A stretch of DNA of 64,000 nucleotides, taken from Schaalia sp. ZJ405 (lineage in GTDB: Bacteria > Actinomycetota > Actinomycetes > Actinomycetales > Actinomycetaceae). Numbering within the stretch: the stretch's first letter is position 1; each line of letters begins with the position of its first letter. The stretch is from positions 558,001 through 622,000 of the forward strand of contig NZ_CP064952.1 in assembly GCF_011038885.2 (NCBI RefSeq). The letters run 5' to 3'. Positions 7,246-16,399 of the stretch are shown here, one piece after another. Position numbers and translations under genes: made by a program. A model generated the notes under the pieces. The model searched no databases and was not told where the DNA came from. It worked only from the letters and a program-made list of their open reading frames with translations.

Positions 7246-9267
7246 GTGGAATCGGTTGCCGCATGGATGAACGTTCTTCCGGTGGTGGCGTCAACTATCG
7301 CCGTCCTCTTCCTTCCCGGGTTGTTCCTCACGACACTTCTCTTTCCTCGTTCTTCCCTTCTTCTGCGGATCGCTCAGGCGCCCGCGTGGTCGGTTGGAGG
7401 CATTGCCGTTTGGACGGTGCTTGGGCACTATGTTGGCGTCAAGTGGGGCCTCTGGCCTTTCGTCGGATTCATCCTGTGTGTTGGCGTTGTTCTGTGGGTC
7501 CTGGGGAGAACCGGGTGGGGGCGCGGTGTCGCCCAGATGCTTCCTCCGGTCGAAACGAGCACTAGGGAAACCGTTGGGAGACTTGGCGCGGTCCTCGTCG
7601 TGTGGATATTCGTTATCCTCCCCATCATTGTGTCGGCGAGCCCATACGACATTGTTCAGGGCGGAGATTCAAGTTATCACTACAACCAACTGTGGTTGAT
7701 GCACCAGACGGGGGATGCTTTCCCCCTGACATCTAACGCAACGATGGCCGGTTTATCGGATGCCAGCTGGTATTACCCCAATACCTGGCACGCCATGTTG
7801 ATTCTTGCGACCGTGGGGAATATCCCGTCCTATGTCACGGCACATGTCCTTTTCCTCGTCACGCCCTTGGTCTGGTTACTCGGGGCAGGAGCATGGTCTG
7901 TGTCCGTTGGAGGAGACAGCCGGCTTTTTGAGTGGAGTCTCCTCGGTTCAGTGCTCGCTCCGATTGCCTTGATCCAGCTTCAATTTACGACGACGCTGTG
8001 GCCCTTTGTTCTGGGAATCGTGCTTCTTCCGGGAATTATGGCGGTGTGGTATTACGCGATCAAGGCAGTGAGACGTCAGCCCGACGCCCTCGTGATCCTT
8101 CGGACCGTCCTCGTGGTGAGCCTGATCAGCGTCATCCCTGCGGTGGGACTCATCGGGGTTCACCCATCAATGCTGCTTCCCCCTGCTTTCGCTTTCTATG
8201 TCTACCTCCTCTTCGAGCTGATCCGATCAGGTATCGCGACGTATCGGAAACATCGCGGGAAAGCTCTGTACTGTTTCTTTGCGGCAGCCGGCCTCATTAT
8301 TCTTGTTTTGATCATCGTCGAAGCTCCCTTAGCTCCGCGCCGACTACTGTTCTTTAGATTCCCTCCCCAGCTTGGCTGGACCCAGATCCCCCAGAAACTT
8401 TTTGCGAGCGTGACGCTCTTCATGCCCGGTGGGGGAGTGCTCGGATTGATCTTCTACGCCGTCGTTGGTCTGGCGTTGCTGGGCGCGCTCATTGTCGCAT
8501 TCCGAAAGCGACGGTGGATCATGCTCTCCGGATGGCTCTCACAGTGGCTTCTGATTCTCGGGACATTCTTCCCGATCTTTGGATTGACCCGGATTACCAG
8601 TCTTTACTACAACTACCCGGACCGCCCCAAAGCCGCGGCTGCGATTTTTCTCGTGCCGCTCATTGCTCTGGGAGCGCAGACGCTCTGGGAGAGGGTAGCG
8701 AAAGCTCTACGACCTCGCTATGCGTGGACACGGCCCGCTGTGCTACTTCTTGCACCCGCGCTGGCCTATTCCTTGGTCATGCACTCCATTGCAACAAAGG
8801 TTGACAGTTCGTTCGCGCCCGACACCGAAAATGTTCGCTTCCTTGCGAACGAGGACGAGCTCGCAATGATCAAACGTGCGAGCACGACCCTTCCTCAAGA
8901 TGCACGAGTGCTTGGTGATCCTGCTGCGGGAACCGCTCTGCTCCAACCCTTATCAAACGTCAAAGTTGTCTGGCCCTACCCTAATCCGCCAGCGAATTTC
9001 GAGGACCGCTACCTCCTCAACCGTTTCCACGACATTCATCAAGATTCGTGGATCTGCGACATTCTTGACAAACACGGCATTAGATACTTCTATCGGGATG
9101 AACCGCGTTACTACAACGGCGGCTACACCGATCGAGTGCGGCCCGGTCTTTATCACGTCCCGGTTGATCGGGGTTTTGAGCTGGTGGATTCGGGTGGAAG
9201 CGCCGCAATTTACAAGATCACGCTCTGCGATTCTCCCGATCGCCCACGGGCACATGTTGTGCCCTAG
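7246..9267 (+). CDS. DUF6541 family polytopic membrane protein, possible GT-C enzyme
   Basis: The 673-residue protein has at least ten hydrophobic segments across residues 8-510 and a soluble carboxy tail (about 520-673) likely on the outside. The first extracytoplasmic loop carries IVQGGDSSYHYNQLW near residues 136-150; an acidic residue at this position is typical of GT-C enzymes that use lipid-phosphate sugars. The GTG start at 7246 is preceded by GAGGAG. It follows the WbuB-like gene by ten bases. DUF6541 has no proven function; a GT-C or polymerase role is inference. Confidence 0.8.
   Translation: MESVAAWMNVLPVVASTIAVLFLPGLFLTTLLFPRSSLLLRIAQAPAWSVGGIAVWTVLGHYVGVKWGLWPFVGFILCVGVVLWVLGRTGWGRGVAQMLPPVETSTRETVGRLGAVLVVWIFVILPIIVSASPYDIVQGGDSSYHYNQLWLMHQTGDAFPLTSNATMAGLSDASWYYPNTWHAMLILATVGNIPSYVTAHVLFLVTPLVWLLGAGAWSVSVGGDSRLFEWSLLGSVLAPIALIQLQFTTTLWPFVLGIVLLPGIMAVWYYAIKAVRRQPDALVILRTVLVVSLISVIPAVGLIGVHPSMLLPPAFAFYVYLLFELIRSGIATYRKHRGKALYCFFAAAGLIILVLIIVEAPLAPRRLLFFRFPPQLGWTQIPQKLFASVTLFMPGGGVLGLIFYAVVGLALLGALIVAFRKRRWIMLSGWLSQWLLILGTFFPIFGLTRITSLYYNYPDRPKAAAAIFLVPLIALGAQTLWERVAKALRPRYAWTRPAVLLLAPALAYSLVMHSIATKVDSSFAPDTENVRFLANEDELAMIKRASTTLPQDARVLGDPAAGTALLQPLSNVKVVWPYPNPPANFEDRYLLNRFHDIHQDSWICDILDKHGIRYFYRDEPRYYNGGYTDRVRPGLYHVPVDRGFELVDSGGSAAIYKITLCDSPDRPRAHVVP
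9248..9264 (+). terminator. weak hairpin at end of DUF6541 gene
   Basis: GGGCACA and TGTGCCC flank a 3-base loop at the last codons of the gene. A second complementary block, TGCCCGTGCC, lies at about 9289. No T-run follows, so termination is uncertain. Confidence 0.3.
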
Positions 9268-9361
9268 CGCTTGGGTTGTATGAGTCTTGCCCGTGCCCGC
9301 CATACAATGTGGGCAGTGACATTCTGCTCGCTCAAACCTTCATCTTCGTCTCTCAACGGGA

Positions 9362-10459
9362 ATGCCCTTGACATCGCTCGTAGCAACTCCACCGTCATCG
9401 CCACCGGTTCGCCTTGATTCGCTGACAGGTATGCGATGGTGGGCGGCGTTCTGTGTCTTTGCCTATCACATGGCCAACCTCGCTCCCCTGAAAGGGCAGG
9501 CGATCTTTAACTTCGGCTATTCGGGTGTGACATTTTTCTTCATCCTGTCTGGATTTGTGTTGACATGGTCGGCTCGACCTGAAACGGGCGCACGTCGTTT
9601 CTGGATGCGTCGATTTGCGCGGATCTGGCCCGCGCACATTGTTGCTCTTCTGATAGCAATTCCCGTCTTCTATCGGCTGAGCACTCTTGACCCAGACCAG
9701 TTCTGGATCAAACCCCTTTCGTGGGTTCTCCTGCTCTCTATTCCATTGATCCAGGGTTTCTTCACTGATTCGACGATTCTCTTCTCCGGCAACCCAGCAG
9801 CGTGGACTCTTTCATGCGAGGTGTTTTTCTACGCGCTACATCCGTTGCTCATGCGTCCGTCCTTGAAACGTATGCGACCTGCGTCGGTGTTCTTCATCGC
9901 AGCTGCTCTTTGCGGCGGTCTGCTCTACTCTCTTTTCGGTGCCGCCCAGATTCCTTCCCCCATTGCTCGTCTCTGGGAATTCTTCCTCGGAATCGGGCTG
10001 GCTCTCCTGATGCGTTCGGGGATCAACCTGAATATCAACGGAGGGTTCGGCTACGTTGTACTGCTCATCGCTCCGATCGTCTATCTCATTCCGACGCTGG
10101 TCCCTCATCCGGCAACGAGCGCGTTGGAACACATGATGCCTGTGGTGTTAGCTGTCATCTACGCCTGCGCTATTTTCATCGCGGCAAGTGCGGACATTCA
10201 CCGTCGCCCATCAGGATTCCGCTTTCCCTGGTTGGTCAAAGCCGGGGAGGTCTCCTATTGCTTCTATTTGGTGCATGCAACGGTCCTCTACGCCGTTCTT
10301 GAACGTACCGGATTTATTCTGTGGAGTCCGAGAAAGTCGATCGCCGTGTGGATCGGCGTATTTTGTGCTGCGTATCTTCTGGCCTACTGCCTCCATCGTT
10401 TCATTGAGCGTCCGTGTGAAGCGAGGATTCGGTCCTGGTCTGACCGTCGTTTTTCCTAA
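9362..10459 (+). CDS. acyltransferase family 3 membrane protein
   Basis: A 365-residue integral membrane O-acyltransferase. The amino end has the family pattern LDSLTGMRWWAAFCVFAYH, with the presumed catalytic His at residue 36, followed by FFFILSGFVLTW near 57-68 and RRFARIWPAH near 82-91. About ten hydrophobic segments follow and the protein ends with a basic tail. Such enzymes acetylate or otherwise acylate surface sugars. It sits 94 bases after the DUF6541 gene and converges on the epimerase-like gene at 10514. Confidence 0.9.
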   Translation: MPLTSLVATPPSSPPVRLDSLTGMRWWAAFCVFAYHMANLAPLKGQAIFNFGYSGVTFFFILSGFVLTWSARPETGARRFWMRRFARIWPAHIVALLIAIPVFYRLSTLDPDQFWIKPLSWVLLLSIPLIQGFFTDSTILFSGNPAAWTLSCEVFFYALHPLLMRPSLKRMRPASVFFIAAALCGGLLYSLFGAAQIPSPIARLWEFFLGIGLALLMRSGINLNINGGFGYVVLLIAPIVYLIPTLVPHPATSALEHMMPVVLAVIYACAIFIAASADIHRRPSGFRFPWLVKAGEVSYCFYLVHATVLYAVLERTGFILWSPRKSIAVWIGVFCAAYLLAYCLHRFIERPCEARIRSWSDRRFS

Positions 10460-10513
10460 AGGCTCCATATTGAGGCGCGACCACTGCGGGAGTTGTGTTC
10501 CGTAGTAGTCGGA

Positions 10514-11551
10514 CTAACTGTGATCCTGTTCAAGGAGGGAGGCTTGTTGGTGAAATTCGTCGTTCTGGCAGATCTCTGCAATGAATCGAAGCTCAGCAAT
10601 GACACCCTCGTGGTATTTTTCGGGAGCGCCCCATGTTTTGTGTCCGAAGTTAGTCATGGCGTAGTAAGAAGGAGCCCCTGGATTTCGATAGAGATCGAGT
10701 GAATGTAATTGAGCGTAAGAGCCGGCGTTAATATACGATGCGGCGAGAGCGTCTTTCGTGATTCTGTAGTAGTCATAAAGGCCAATGATCGCGTACATGT
10801 GACCGTTGACTACATGAGTATTTTGTGAGTCAACAGCTGCCGGATACTCTTCGAAATACATGCACTCAGATGAGCTGTCTGGGCACTTCATGAGGTTCGT
10901 GAACCAGTGGCCTTCTGTAGATTTTTGGACACTGAACGATTGAAAGATCTCCCGCATCAACGGAATATATTTGTCATCATGCGTGATGTCGTACATCCGA
11001 GAGAGAACGGATAGTACCATTCCCTGTGCCATTCCGGATACCCAGGGGACGTCCATCCGTAATTCACCACGAGAGTGCTCGAACTGATACTCAAACCACC
11101 GTGATCCGTCAATGACTGTGGAGCCGTCAAGCAGATATTTGACGTTGTCTTGTGCAACTTTTAATAGGCGGGAATCATGAGTCTCTTCATAGAGATTAAT
11201 GATCCCCAGAAGATTCCATGACATGCTGACAGGATGATAGACGATATGACCGTTAATTTCTGTTTCGATGATTCCATCGTCGTTGACCATTCCAAGGACT
11301 TCGTTGACCGTGAGCGTCGTGTCTTGGTCATAGTGGGAGGGTGTTGAATCGCTGAGTGTGTATTCAGAGGCATACTTTTCAGCGACTTCGTCATTTGTTA
11401 GTGCTACTACCGGTTCGCTTTGTTGTACCTCAGATACGGGTGACTCGGGGGGTGTATCAGAATTCGATGCCGCGTGTGGTCCCGCGCAAGATGCGCACAG
11501 ACAAGCTGAGGCGAGAAGGAATGAGATTTGCGAAACTTTGGGGATGCGCAC
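10514..11551 (-). CDS. lipoprotein with D-glucuronyl C5-epimerase-like domain
   Basis: A 345-residue predicted lipoprotein. From GTG 11551 it begins MRIPKVSQISFLLASACLCA with candidate lipobox Cys22. GAGGAG lies six bases before this GTG, so it is preferred over ATG 11569. The mature part matches the C-terminal domain of heparan glucuronyl C5-epimerases: YHPVSMSWNLLGIINLYEE, VPWVSGMAQGMVLS, MYFEEYPAA and VVNGHMYAIIGLYDYY. These enzymes turn GlcA into IdoA within a polymer. The gene is more AT-rich than its neighbours and stands alone on the minus strand, which suggests transfer. The real substrate is unknown. Confidence 0.75.
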   Translation of the reverse strand: MRIPKVSQISFLLASACLCASCAGPHAASNSDTPPESPVSEVQQSEPVVALTNDEVAEKYASEYTLSDSTPSHYDQDTTLTVNEVLGMVNDDGIIETEINGHIVYHPVSMSWNLLGIINLYEETHDSRLLKVAQDNVKYLLDGSTVIDGSRWFEYQFEHSRGELRMDVPWVSGMAQGMVLSVLSRMYDITHDDKYIPLMREIFQSFSVQKSTEGHWFTNLMKCPDSSSECMYFEEYPAAVDSQNTHVVNGHMYAIIGLYDYYRITKDALAASYINAGSYAQLHSLDLYRNPGAPSYYAMTNFGHKTWGAPEKYHEGVIAELRFIAEICQNDEFHQQASLLEQDHS

Positions 11552-11711
11552 GTGGGTCTCCTCAGTCATGAAAATTCAAGGTCGTGAGATGAGGGAACAA
11601 AGCGTGAACAGACATACGGTGCTGTCGGATTCAGCTTTCCTCAGTCTCTCAGAATCAGAACATGTGTCATGCTACATGACATCAATCCCGTAAGGCCGCG
11701 TCAGCAAAGAA

Positions 11712-13217
11712 TCACGGGGCGATCTGGTTGAGATCTGTTGGAGTGAGAGTTCCGGAGCGTACTTTGTTGAAGAAAGCGGGCGCAGTCTGTTCCTGGAGAA
11801 GCACCGCAGATGCCCCCGCATCGGTGATATAGCTCAGCGAAGCGATCGGCGGAACACCCGTGAGTTGGTTGTGAGAGGCCTTTCTCAACGCCAACACCAA
11901 TTGGGCGACGTCGAAAACATTGGATTTATTATCAACGGTGAAAGCTGAAGATCCTGCTCGTTCAACAGTGAGTGTCTTTGCCGGGTTGACCAGCGTTGAT
12001 GGTGACAAAGCTTGAGAAATGACTTGTGAAATCACCTGACGCTGACGATTCGTTCTCCCGATATCTCCCTGTGGATCGGAGTAGCGCATTCGAGAAAAGG
12101 CAAGAGCAGTTTTGCCATCGACATCGTGGCATCCGGCTGTCCACATCAGACCGGAGTACGCGTCGTCAACGTCGGCGTCGTAGCACAGGTTGACCCCGCC
12201 CACTGCGTCAACGAGGGAGGAAACCCCACCCATGCCGACTTGGACATAATGATCCACGGTGAGGCCAGTGAGTGCTTCAACGGTTTTGACGAGGAGCTCG
12301 GAACCTCCGTAAGCGTAGGAAGCATTGAGCTTGTCTTCGCCGTAGTCAGGAATGCGTGCAAGAGTGTCGCGAGGCAACGACACGGCAACCGCTTGGCCAT
12401 TGGGTGCAACGTTGATGAGCATGATCGAGTCCGAGCGCTCACCGCCCTCGAATCCATCTTGCACAGCACCATCTGCTCGGGAGTCAGACCCGGCAAGAAG
12501 GTACGTTGTTCCCGGGGAGTCTGGAGCACCAGAAAGCGCGGTTGTGCGACCAAGATTCGTATTCGCATCCCACAGGAGGAATGACACCCACGCGAGCAGA
12601 ACAACGAGGAAGAACAGGAGAACTTTAGCCGTCACGCTGCGCCATGACCGCTTGGGGCGGCGCCTGGGAGCTTGCGTGACACCTGGGCGCAGATGAGACG
12701 ACTCCGCGGTCCTTGGCGCCGCGGCACCCGGCTGTTGTCTGGGGGACTGCCACCGAGAACCAGAAGGTCCCCCAACGCCTTGCGATGCGCCACGTCCCTG
12801 ATAGTCGTGAGAGTCCGGATATTGCGTCGAGGCCCGATACGACGGCGCGCGGCGGGCCTGGGGTGCGTAAGCAGGGGGCATTGCTGCTGGCCTTGGCTGA
12901 GCGTTCTCGCGCGGAAAACTCCCGGCTGAGTCTGAGCCGCGAACAATCGGAGAGGAAGCATCTTCGGGCGCTGCGCCGGACCTATGATCCGGTGGCACGA
13001 TCGACTGCCTCAGCGGACGCCCCCGTGAGTCGTCTCCCCGAGAAATCCTCCACTGGCGTTCACTGGCCCCATTCGAGGAATCCGAAGCAGGGGCGCGCTC
13101 GTCCTCGTCCCCAGATAGCGGACGACAATCATCGGAGCCACGAGAGGTGCGTCGAACTTCCCGATGCGACGGACGGCGACGAGAGGGATCGGGGGTAAAA
13201 GACGGGGGATTGGTCAT
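11712..13217 (-). CDS. LytR-CpsA-Psr (LCP) family ligase, long cytosolic tail
   Basis: LCP enzymes transfer glycopolymers from lipid carriers to peptidoglycan. This 501-residue protein has a disordered Arg/Ser/Pro-rich cytosolic tail (1-185), one membrane helix (about 191-212, VLLFFLVVLLAWVSFLLW) and an LCP domain. Key residues are in LAGSDSRAD, SDSIMLI, SLPRDT, and RMRYSDPQGDIGRTNRQRQ. Its ATG overlaps the stop of the second LCP gene by four bases, so the two are coupled. The gene also holds a copy of the 9-mer CGAGGACGA at 13099, in a DEDE stretch. Confidence 0.93.
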   Translation of the reverse strand: MTNPPSFTPDPSRRRPSHREVRRTSRGSDDCRPLSGDEDERAPASDSSNGASERQWRISRGDDSRGRPLRQSIVPPDHRSGAAPEDASSPIVRGSDSAGSFPRENAQPRPAAMPPAYAPQARRAPSYRASTQYPDSHDYQGRGASQGVGGPSGSRWQSPRQQPGAAAPRTAESSHLRPGVTQAPRRRPKRSWRSVTAKVLLFFLVVLLAWVSFLLWDANTNLGRTTALSGAPDSPGTTYLLAGSDSRADGAVQDGFEGGERSDSIMLINVAPNGQAVAVSLPRDTLARIPDYGEDKLNASYAYGGSELLVKTVEALTGLTVDHYVQVGMGGVSSLVDAVGGVNLCYDADVDDAYSGLMWTAGCHDVDGKTALAFSRMRYSDPQGDIGRTNRQRQVISQVISQALSPSTLVNPAKTLTVERAGSSAFTVDNKSNVFDVAQLVLALRKASHNQLTGVPPIASLSYITDAGASAVLLQEQTAPAFFNKVRSGTLTPTDLNQIAP

Positions 13218-14488
13218 CGTTGTGGCGGGCAGGGTTGAGGTGCAGGATCAGGGGAGGGGGCAGCGGCTGTTTCGGGCGGTGTCGGGGATTCCGCCGGTGG
13301 AGTAGTCGCGGCCGAATCCATTCCCTCTGGTGCTTCGCTGGGCGTTGGGGCCGTTGACGCTTCTGCTGGAGGATCGGGGACCGTGACCAGTTGACCGTTG
13401 CCATCGGTGTATTGGAGACCCGCGGGCAGGGCGCCGTCGCTTGCCAGAGCCTGCCAGAGCGCCGATGCATCCGGTTCGGTGGCCCGCACTCGGTTGCTAT
13501 CGAAGTCATCGAGGTGGTTCGGCATCGTCACGAAACGGATGTTCGCGCGTTCAATATCCATCAGAGACAGGAGAAGACCGGCGTCGGCATTAATGTCCGA
13601 CAGGTTCGTCGACATCGACAACGACGAAATCGCAGACTGAAGGAATGACACGAGCGCGGGGAAATCCGTGACGAAGTTCTTCGACAGCAGCTCGCGGAAC
13701 ATCGCAGAGACGAGCTTTTGCTGGCGACCAATTCGCGAAAGATCGGAGCCATCACCAGCGCCGTAGCGGACGCGCGCGTATCCGAAAGCTTGGACTGCGT
13801 CGAGCTTCTGGCAGCCGGCTTTGAGATGAGCATTCGCCGAATCATCGTCAATGTCTTCCTCGACATCGAGCCACACGCCACCCAGAGCGGACACCATGTT
13901 TTGGAAACCAGAGAAGTCAACGACGGTGAAAGCGTCAATTGTCAGACCCGTGAGCTGTTCGACCGTTGCTTTTGTGCAGGCTATTCCTCCAGCAATGTCG
14001 TTCGTGACAGCTCCCGTGGCGAACGCGGAATTAAACATCCCGGTGTATTCCCACGTCGTTGTGCCGTCGCTGTGCGTACACGAGGGAATGTCGGTGATGA
14101 GGTCGCGGGGAATTGAGACGACGGTGACGGTCTTTCGGTCCGCACTGATGTGCGCAACCATTGTTGTGTCCGACTGGATCGTGACGAGTTCTTCTGGGTC
14201 CCCGTAGTTACCCGCTGACTGGTCGTAGCGGGAGTCGATACCTGAGACCAGGATATTGAGGGCCCTTCCCTCGAATTGATCAGCGGGAAGTTCCTGCTGC
14301 TTTTTGCCCTTGGGGGTCAGGGTTGAGATGTCGATTGCCTGGGACTTCACTTGGTTCGCCAAAGCGGCGTAGACAAAGACTCCCGTCAAACCGAAAAAGA
14401 GGACGAGTGAGAGGAGTGAGGCGAGGATGATACGAGGTATCCCCATACGGTCAACGTGTGTTGCCGCGTGTTGAACTGGGTATTTCAT
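13214..14488 (-). CDS. LytR-CpsA-Psr (LCP) family ligase
   Basis: A 424-residue paralogue of the preceding LCP protein. It has a short cytosolic end, one membrane helix near residues 20-42, the LCP domain (VSGIDSRYDQ, SDTTMVAHIS, VVSIPRDL, GYARVRYGAGDGSDLSRIGR) and a Pro/Ala/Thr-rich carboxy tail of about 60 residues, likely wall-spanning. ATG 14488 has GGAG eight bases upstream; GTG 14506 would add six residues. Two LCP ligases in tandem next to a glycan locus suggest attachment of two polymers or overlapping roles. Confidence 0.92.
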   Translation of the reverse strand: MKYPVQHAATHVDRMGIPRIILASLLSLVLFFGLTGVFVYAALANQVKSQAIDISTLTPKGKKQQELPADQFEGRALNILVSGIDSRYDQSAGNYGDPEELVTIQSDTTMVAHISADRKTVTVVSIPRDLITDIPSCTHSDGTTTWEYTGMFNSAFATGAVTNDIAGGIACTKATVEQLTGLTIDAFTVVDFSGFQNMVSALGGVWLDVEEDIDDDSANAHLKAGCQKLDAVQAFGYARVRYGAGDGSDLSRIGRQQKLVSAMFRELLSKNFVTDFPALVSFLQSAISSLSMSTNLSDINADAGLLLSLMDIERANIRFVTMPNHLDDFDSNRVRATEPDASALWQALASDGALPAGLQYTDGNGQLVTVPDPPAEASTAPTPSEAPEGMDSAATTPPAESPTPPETAAAPSPDPAPQPCPPQR

Positions 14489-14542
14489 GCGTCTGGCTCC
14501 GTTCACCGCCGCCTCGGCCTGTTCGTCGTCATTGTTTAGATC

Positions 14543-14983
14543 TTAACCTTTGTTAGGCGAGTGAGAAGATACGCTCGGTCCGTTTCCTGAGTTTTCCTCA
14601 GATTCATTGGGGTCGGTGGTATCCGTGCGCTCGCCCTGTTCGTCCGGGTATTGGACATTGTCGAGGGCGACTGCGCGCGCCAACGCAGTGAGGCGACGAG
14701 CGCTCTCCAAGTCGCGACGATACGCCGAGGTCATCTGGATGAAGACAGCGATGACGAGTGCATAAACGAGGAGGTTGATGCCGCGATCAACACCGATAGC
14801 TTGGGCGAGCCTATTGAGCAGGCCGGGGAAAAGGACAGCAAACACGGCGAAAAGAAGGATGAGAAGAGTCCCTAAACGGCGTATTGCCAGCCTATTTGCA
14901 GAACGCGGTGGACGAACAATGAAGTAGGCAAGAACGATGAGGGCGACGATGAGGAGCGCCTTAATTAACCAGTACGACGTCAT
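14543..14983 (-). CDS. DUF2304 family membrane protein
   Basis: A 146-residue protein with three hydrophobic segments (about 5-23, 33-53 and 66-85) and an acidic, Ser/Asn-rich tail. DUF2304 proteins are commonly encoded beside DPM1-like glycosyltransferases, as here (two bases from the GT2 stop). A second such pair is at 36724-38027. The family's function is not established; a membrane partner of the glycosyltransferase is inferred. Confidence 0.8.
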   Translation of the reverse strand: MTSYWLIKALLIVALIVLAYFIVRPPRSANRLAIRRLGTLLILLFAVFAVLFPGLLNRLAQAIGVDRGINLLVYALVIAVFIQMTSAYRRDLESARRLTALARAVALDNVQYPDEQGERTDTTDPNESEENSGNGPSVSSHSPNKG

Positions 14984-14985
14984 GA

Positions 14986-15663
14986 TTACTTCATCACCAG
15001 CTCGACGAGAATGTTCACCGAATTGAGCAGCGACTGCCCTTTAGAACGCGAATAGTCGGTGTAGCGCACATTCACTGGCATCTCCTTCCACGGGAGGGAG
15101 GTCTTGGCCAGTTGCTCAACAATTTCGGAGGCGTGAGCCATGCGATCTTGGTGTAGGTGGATCTGTTCGAGGGCGTCACGACGGATCAGGCGAAGACCGT
15201 TGTGGGCGTCGGTGAGTTTAAGTCCCGTCTGGAGGCGAGTGACCAGGGCGGCAGTCCGCAGGACCAGAGCCTTTAGGCCCGTCATCTCGCGTTTTGCCCC
15301 GTCGAGGAATCGTGAACCAAAAACGAAGGAGAGGTCCTCATCGAGGGCTGCCTGACGCATGGCGACGACATCATCAATGCTGTGCTGCCCATCGGCGTCG
15401 AAAGTGGCGACGAAACGGGCGTTTGTGTACCTGAGGACGAAATCGAAACCGGTTTGGAGGGCGGCTCCCTGACCGAGGTTGATCGGATGTGTTGTGACGA
15501 CAGCTCCCGCAGCGCGAGCGACCGCTCCGGATCCGTCTGTGGACCCGTCATCGATGCAGACAATGTTCGGAAACACCTGTCGTGCTTCCGAAATGACTTG
15601 GCTGATCACCGTTTTTTCGTTGTATAACGGCACAACAAGCCAGGTGTCGTCGTAAGTCTTCAT
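14986..15663 (-). CDS. glycosyltransferase family 2, DPM1-like
   Basis: A 225-residue GT-A enzyme. Motifs are LVVPLYNEKTVIS near the start, CIDDGSTDGSG, ATFDADGQHSIDD (DxD-like metal site) and the acceptor region GSRFLDGAKREMTG. It lacks the membrane tail of longer polyprenyl-phosphate transferases, consistent with a separate DUF2304 partner directly downstream. The likely role is making polyprenyl-phosphate-sugar. ATG 15663 begins the conserved domain at once; an upstream in-frame start at 15729 would add 22 non-conserved residues. It is divergent from the gene at 15782. Confidence 0.87.
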   Translation of the reverse strand: MKTYDDTWLVVPLYNEKTVISQVISEARQVFPNIVCIDDGSTDGSGAVARAAGAVVTTHPINLGQGAALQTGFDFVLRYTNARFVATFDADGQHSIDDVVAMRQAALDEDLSFVFGSRFLDGAKREMTGLKALVLRTAALVTRLQTGLKLTDAHNGLRLIRRDALEQIHLHQDRMAHASEIVEQLAKTSLPWKEMPVNVRYTDYSRSKGQSLLNSVNILVELVMK

Positions 15664-15769
15664 GGGTGCCAGTATTCCATGTGATTCTGTGAATCTTTTG
15701 TGGAGCGGGCGTGAGTTAAGGCATGTCATTTCTGTTCTGCCACGAGAATCGTGCGTAGGATGACCTCAG

Positions 15770-15775
15770 TAGAAT
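15770..15775 (+). promoter_or_regulatory. putative -10 box of a leaderless promoter
   Basis: TAGAAT lies exactly six bases before ATG 15782, matching the arrangement at galE and at 4927. There is no Shine-Dalgarno sequence before the ATG. A further -10-like TAGGAT lies at 15756-15761. Confidence 0.5.
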
Positions 15776-15781
15776 CCGTGG

Positions 15782-16399
15782 ATGGGAGACTTTGTGGTTC
15801 GCATTGCTCAGTCAGCTGACGTTGACGAAAGAGCCTCAATTGGCGAGGGTTCCTCAATCTGGCACCTTGCTCAGGTACGTGAGGACGCAGTTCTTGGAGA
15901 AAGCTGCATTGTCGGACGAGGTGCCTATATCGGCACCGGTGTGACGATGGGGGATCACTGCAAGGTTCAGAATTATGCCCTGGTGTACGAGCCAGCCCGC
16001 CTCGGTCACGGTGTCTTCATTGGTCCTGCGGTCGTTTTGACGAATGACCATTTTCCCCGTGCGATCAATCCGGACGGTTCGATCAAGAGCGCCTCGGATT
16101 GGGAGGCTGTCGGAGTGACCATCAAAGACGGAGCGGCGATTGGCGCACGTTCCGTTTGCGTTGCTCCGGTGACTATTGGAGCCTGGGCAACCGTTGCCGC
16201 CGGTGCCGTTGTCACGAAGGATGTCCCCGACTACGCGCTCGTCGCAGGAGTCCCTGCTCGCCGCATCGGATGGGTTGGGCGCTGCGGGGTCAAACTCGAA
16301 GAATCCTCAGAAGATCCGACACTATTTATCTGTCCGCAATCTGGTGAAAAATACCGTCTAGTTGGTGAAGAACACCTGGAATTGGAGAAAGCTCAATGA
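15782..16399 (+). CDS. wbpD: WbpD/WlbB-type UDP-sugar N-acetyltransferase
   Basis: A 205-residue left-handed beta-helix acetyltransferase with hexapeptide repeats from about residue 12 to 170 (IGEGSSIWHLAQV, VGRGAYIGTGVTMGDHCKV, AVGVTIKDGAAIGARSV). WbpD/WlbB N-acetylates the 3-amino group of UDP-GlcNAc3NA. The PSVIxGxPA-like end is ALVAGVPARRIG. The ATG fits the -10 spacing; GTG 15794 is an alternative. Its stop overlaps the aminotransferase start (ATGA), and the oxidoreductase follows, giving the D-E-B set in order. Confidence 0.88.
   Translation: MGDFVVRIAQSADVDERASIGEGSSIWHLAQVREDAVLGESCIVGRGAYIGTGVTMGDHCKVQNYALVYEPARLGHGVFIGPAVVLTNDHFPRAINPDGSIKSASDWEAVGVTIKDGAAIGARSVCVAPVTIGAWATVAAGAVVTKDVPDYALVAGVPARRIGWVGRCGVKLEESSEDPTLFICPQSGEKYRLVGEEHLELEKAQ

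Noticed and set aside
14401..14420. Further near copies such as GAGGACGAG in the LCP genes.
   Set aside because: They miss the leading C and were not counted among the exact words.
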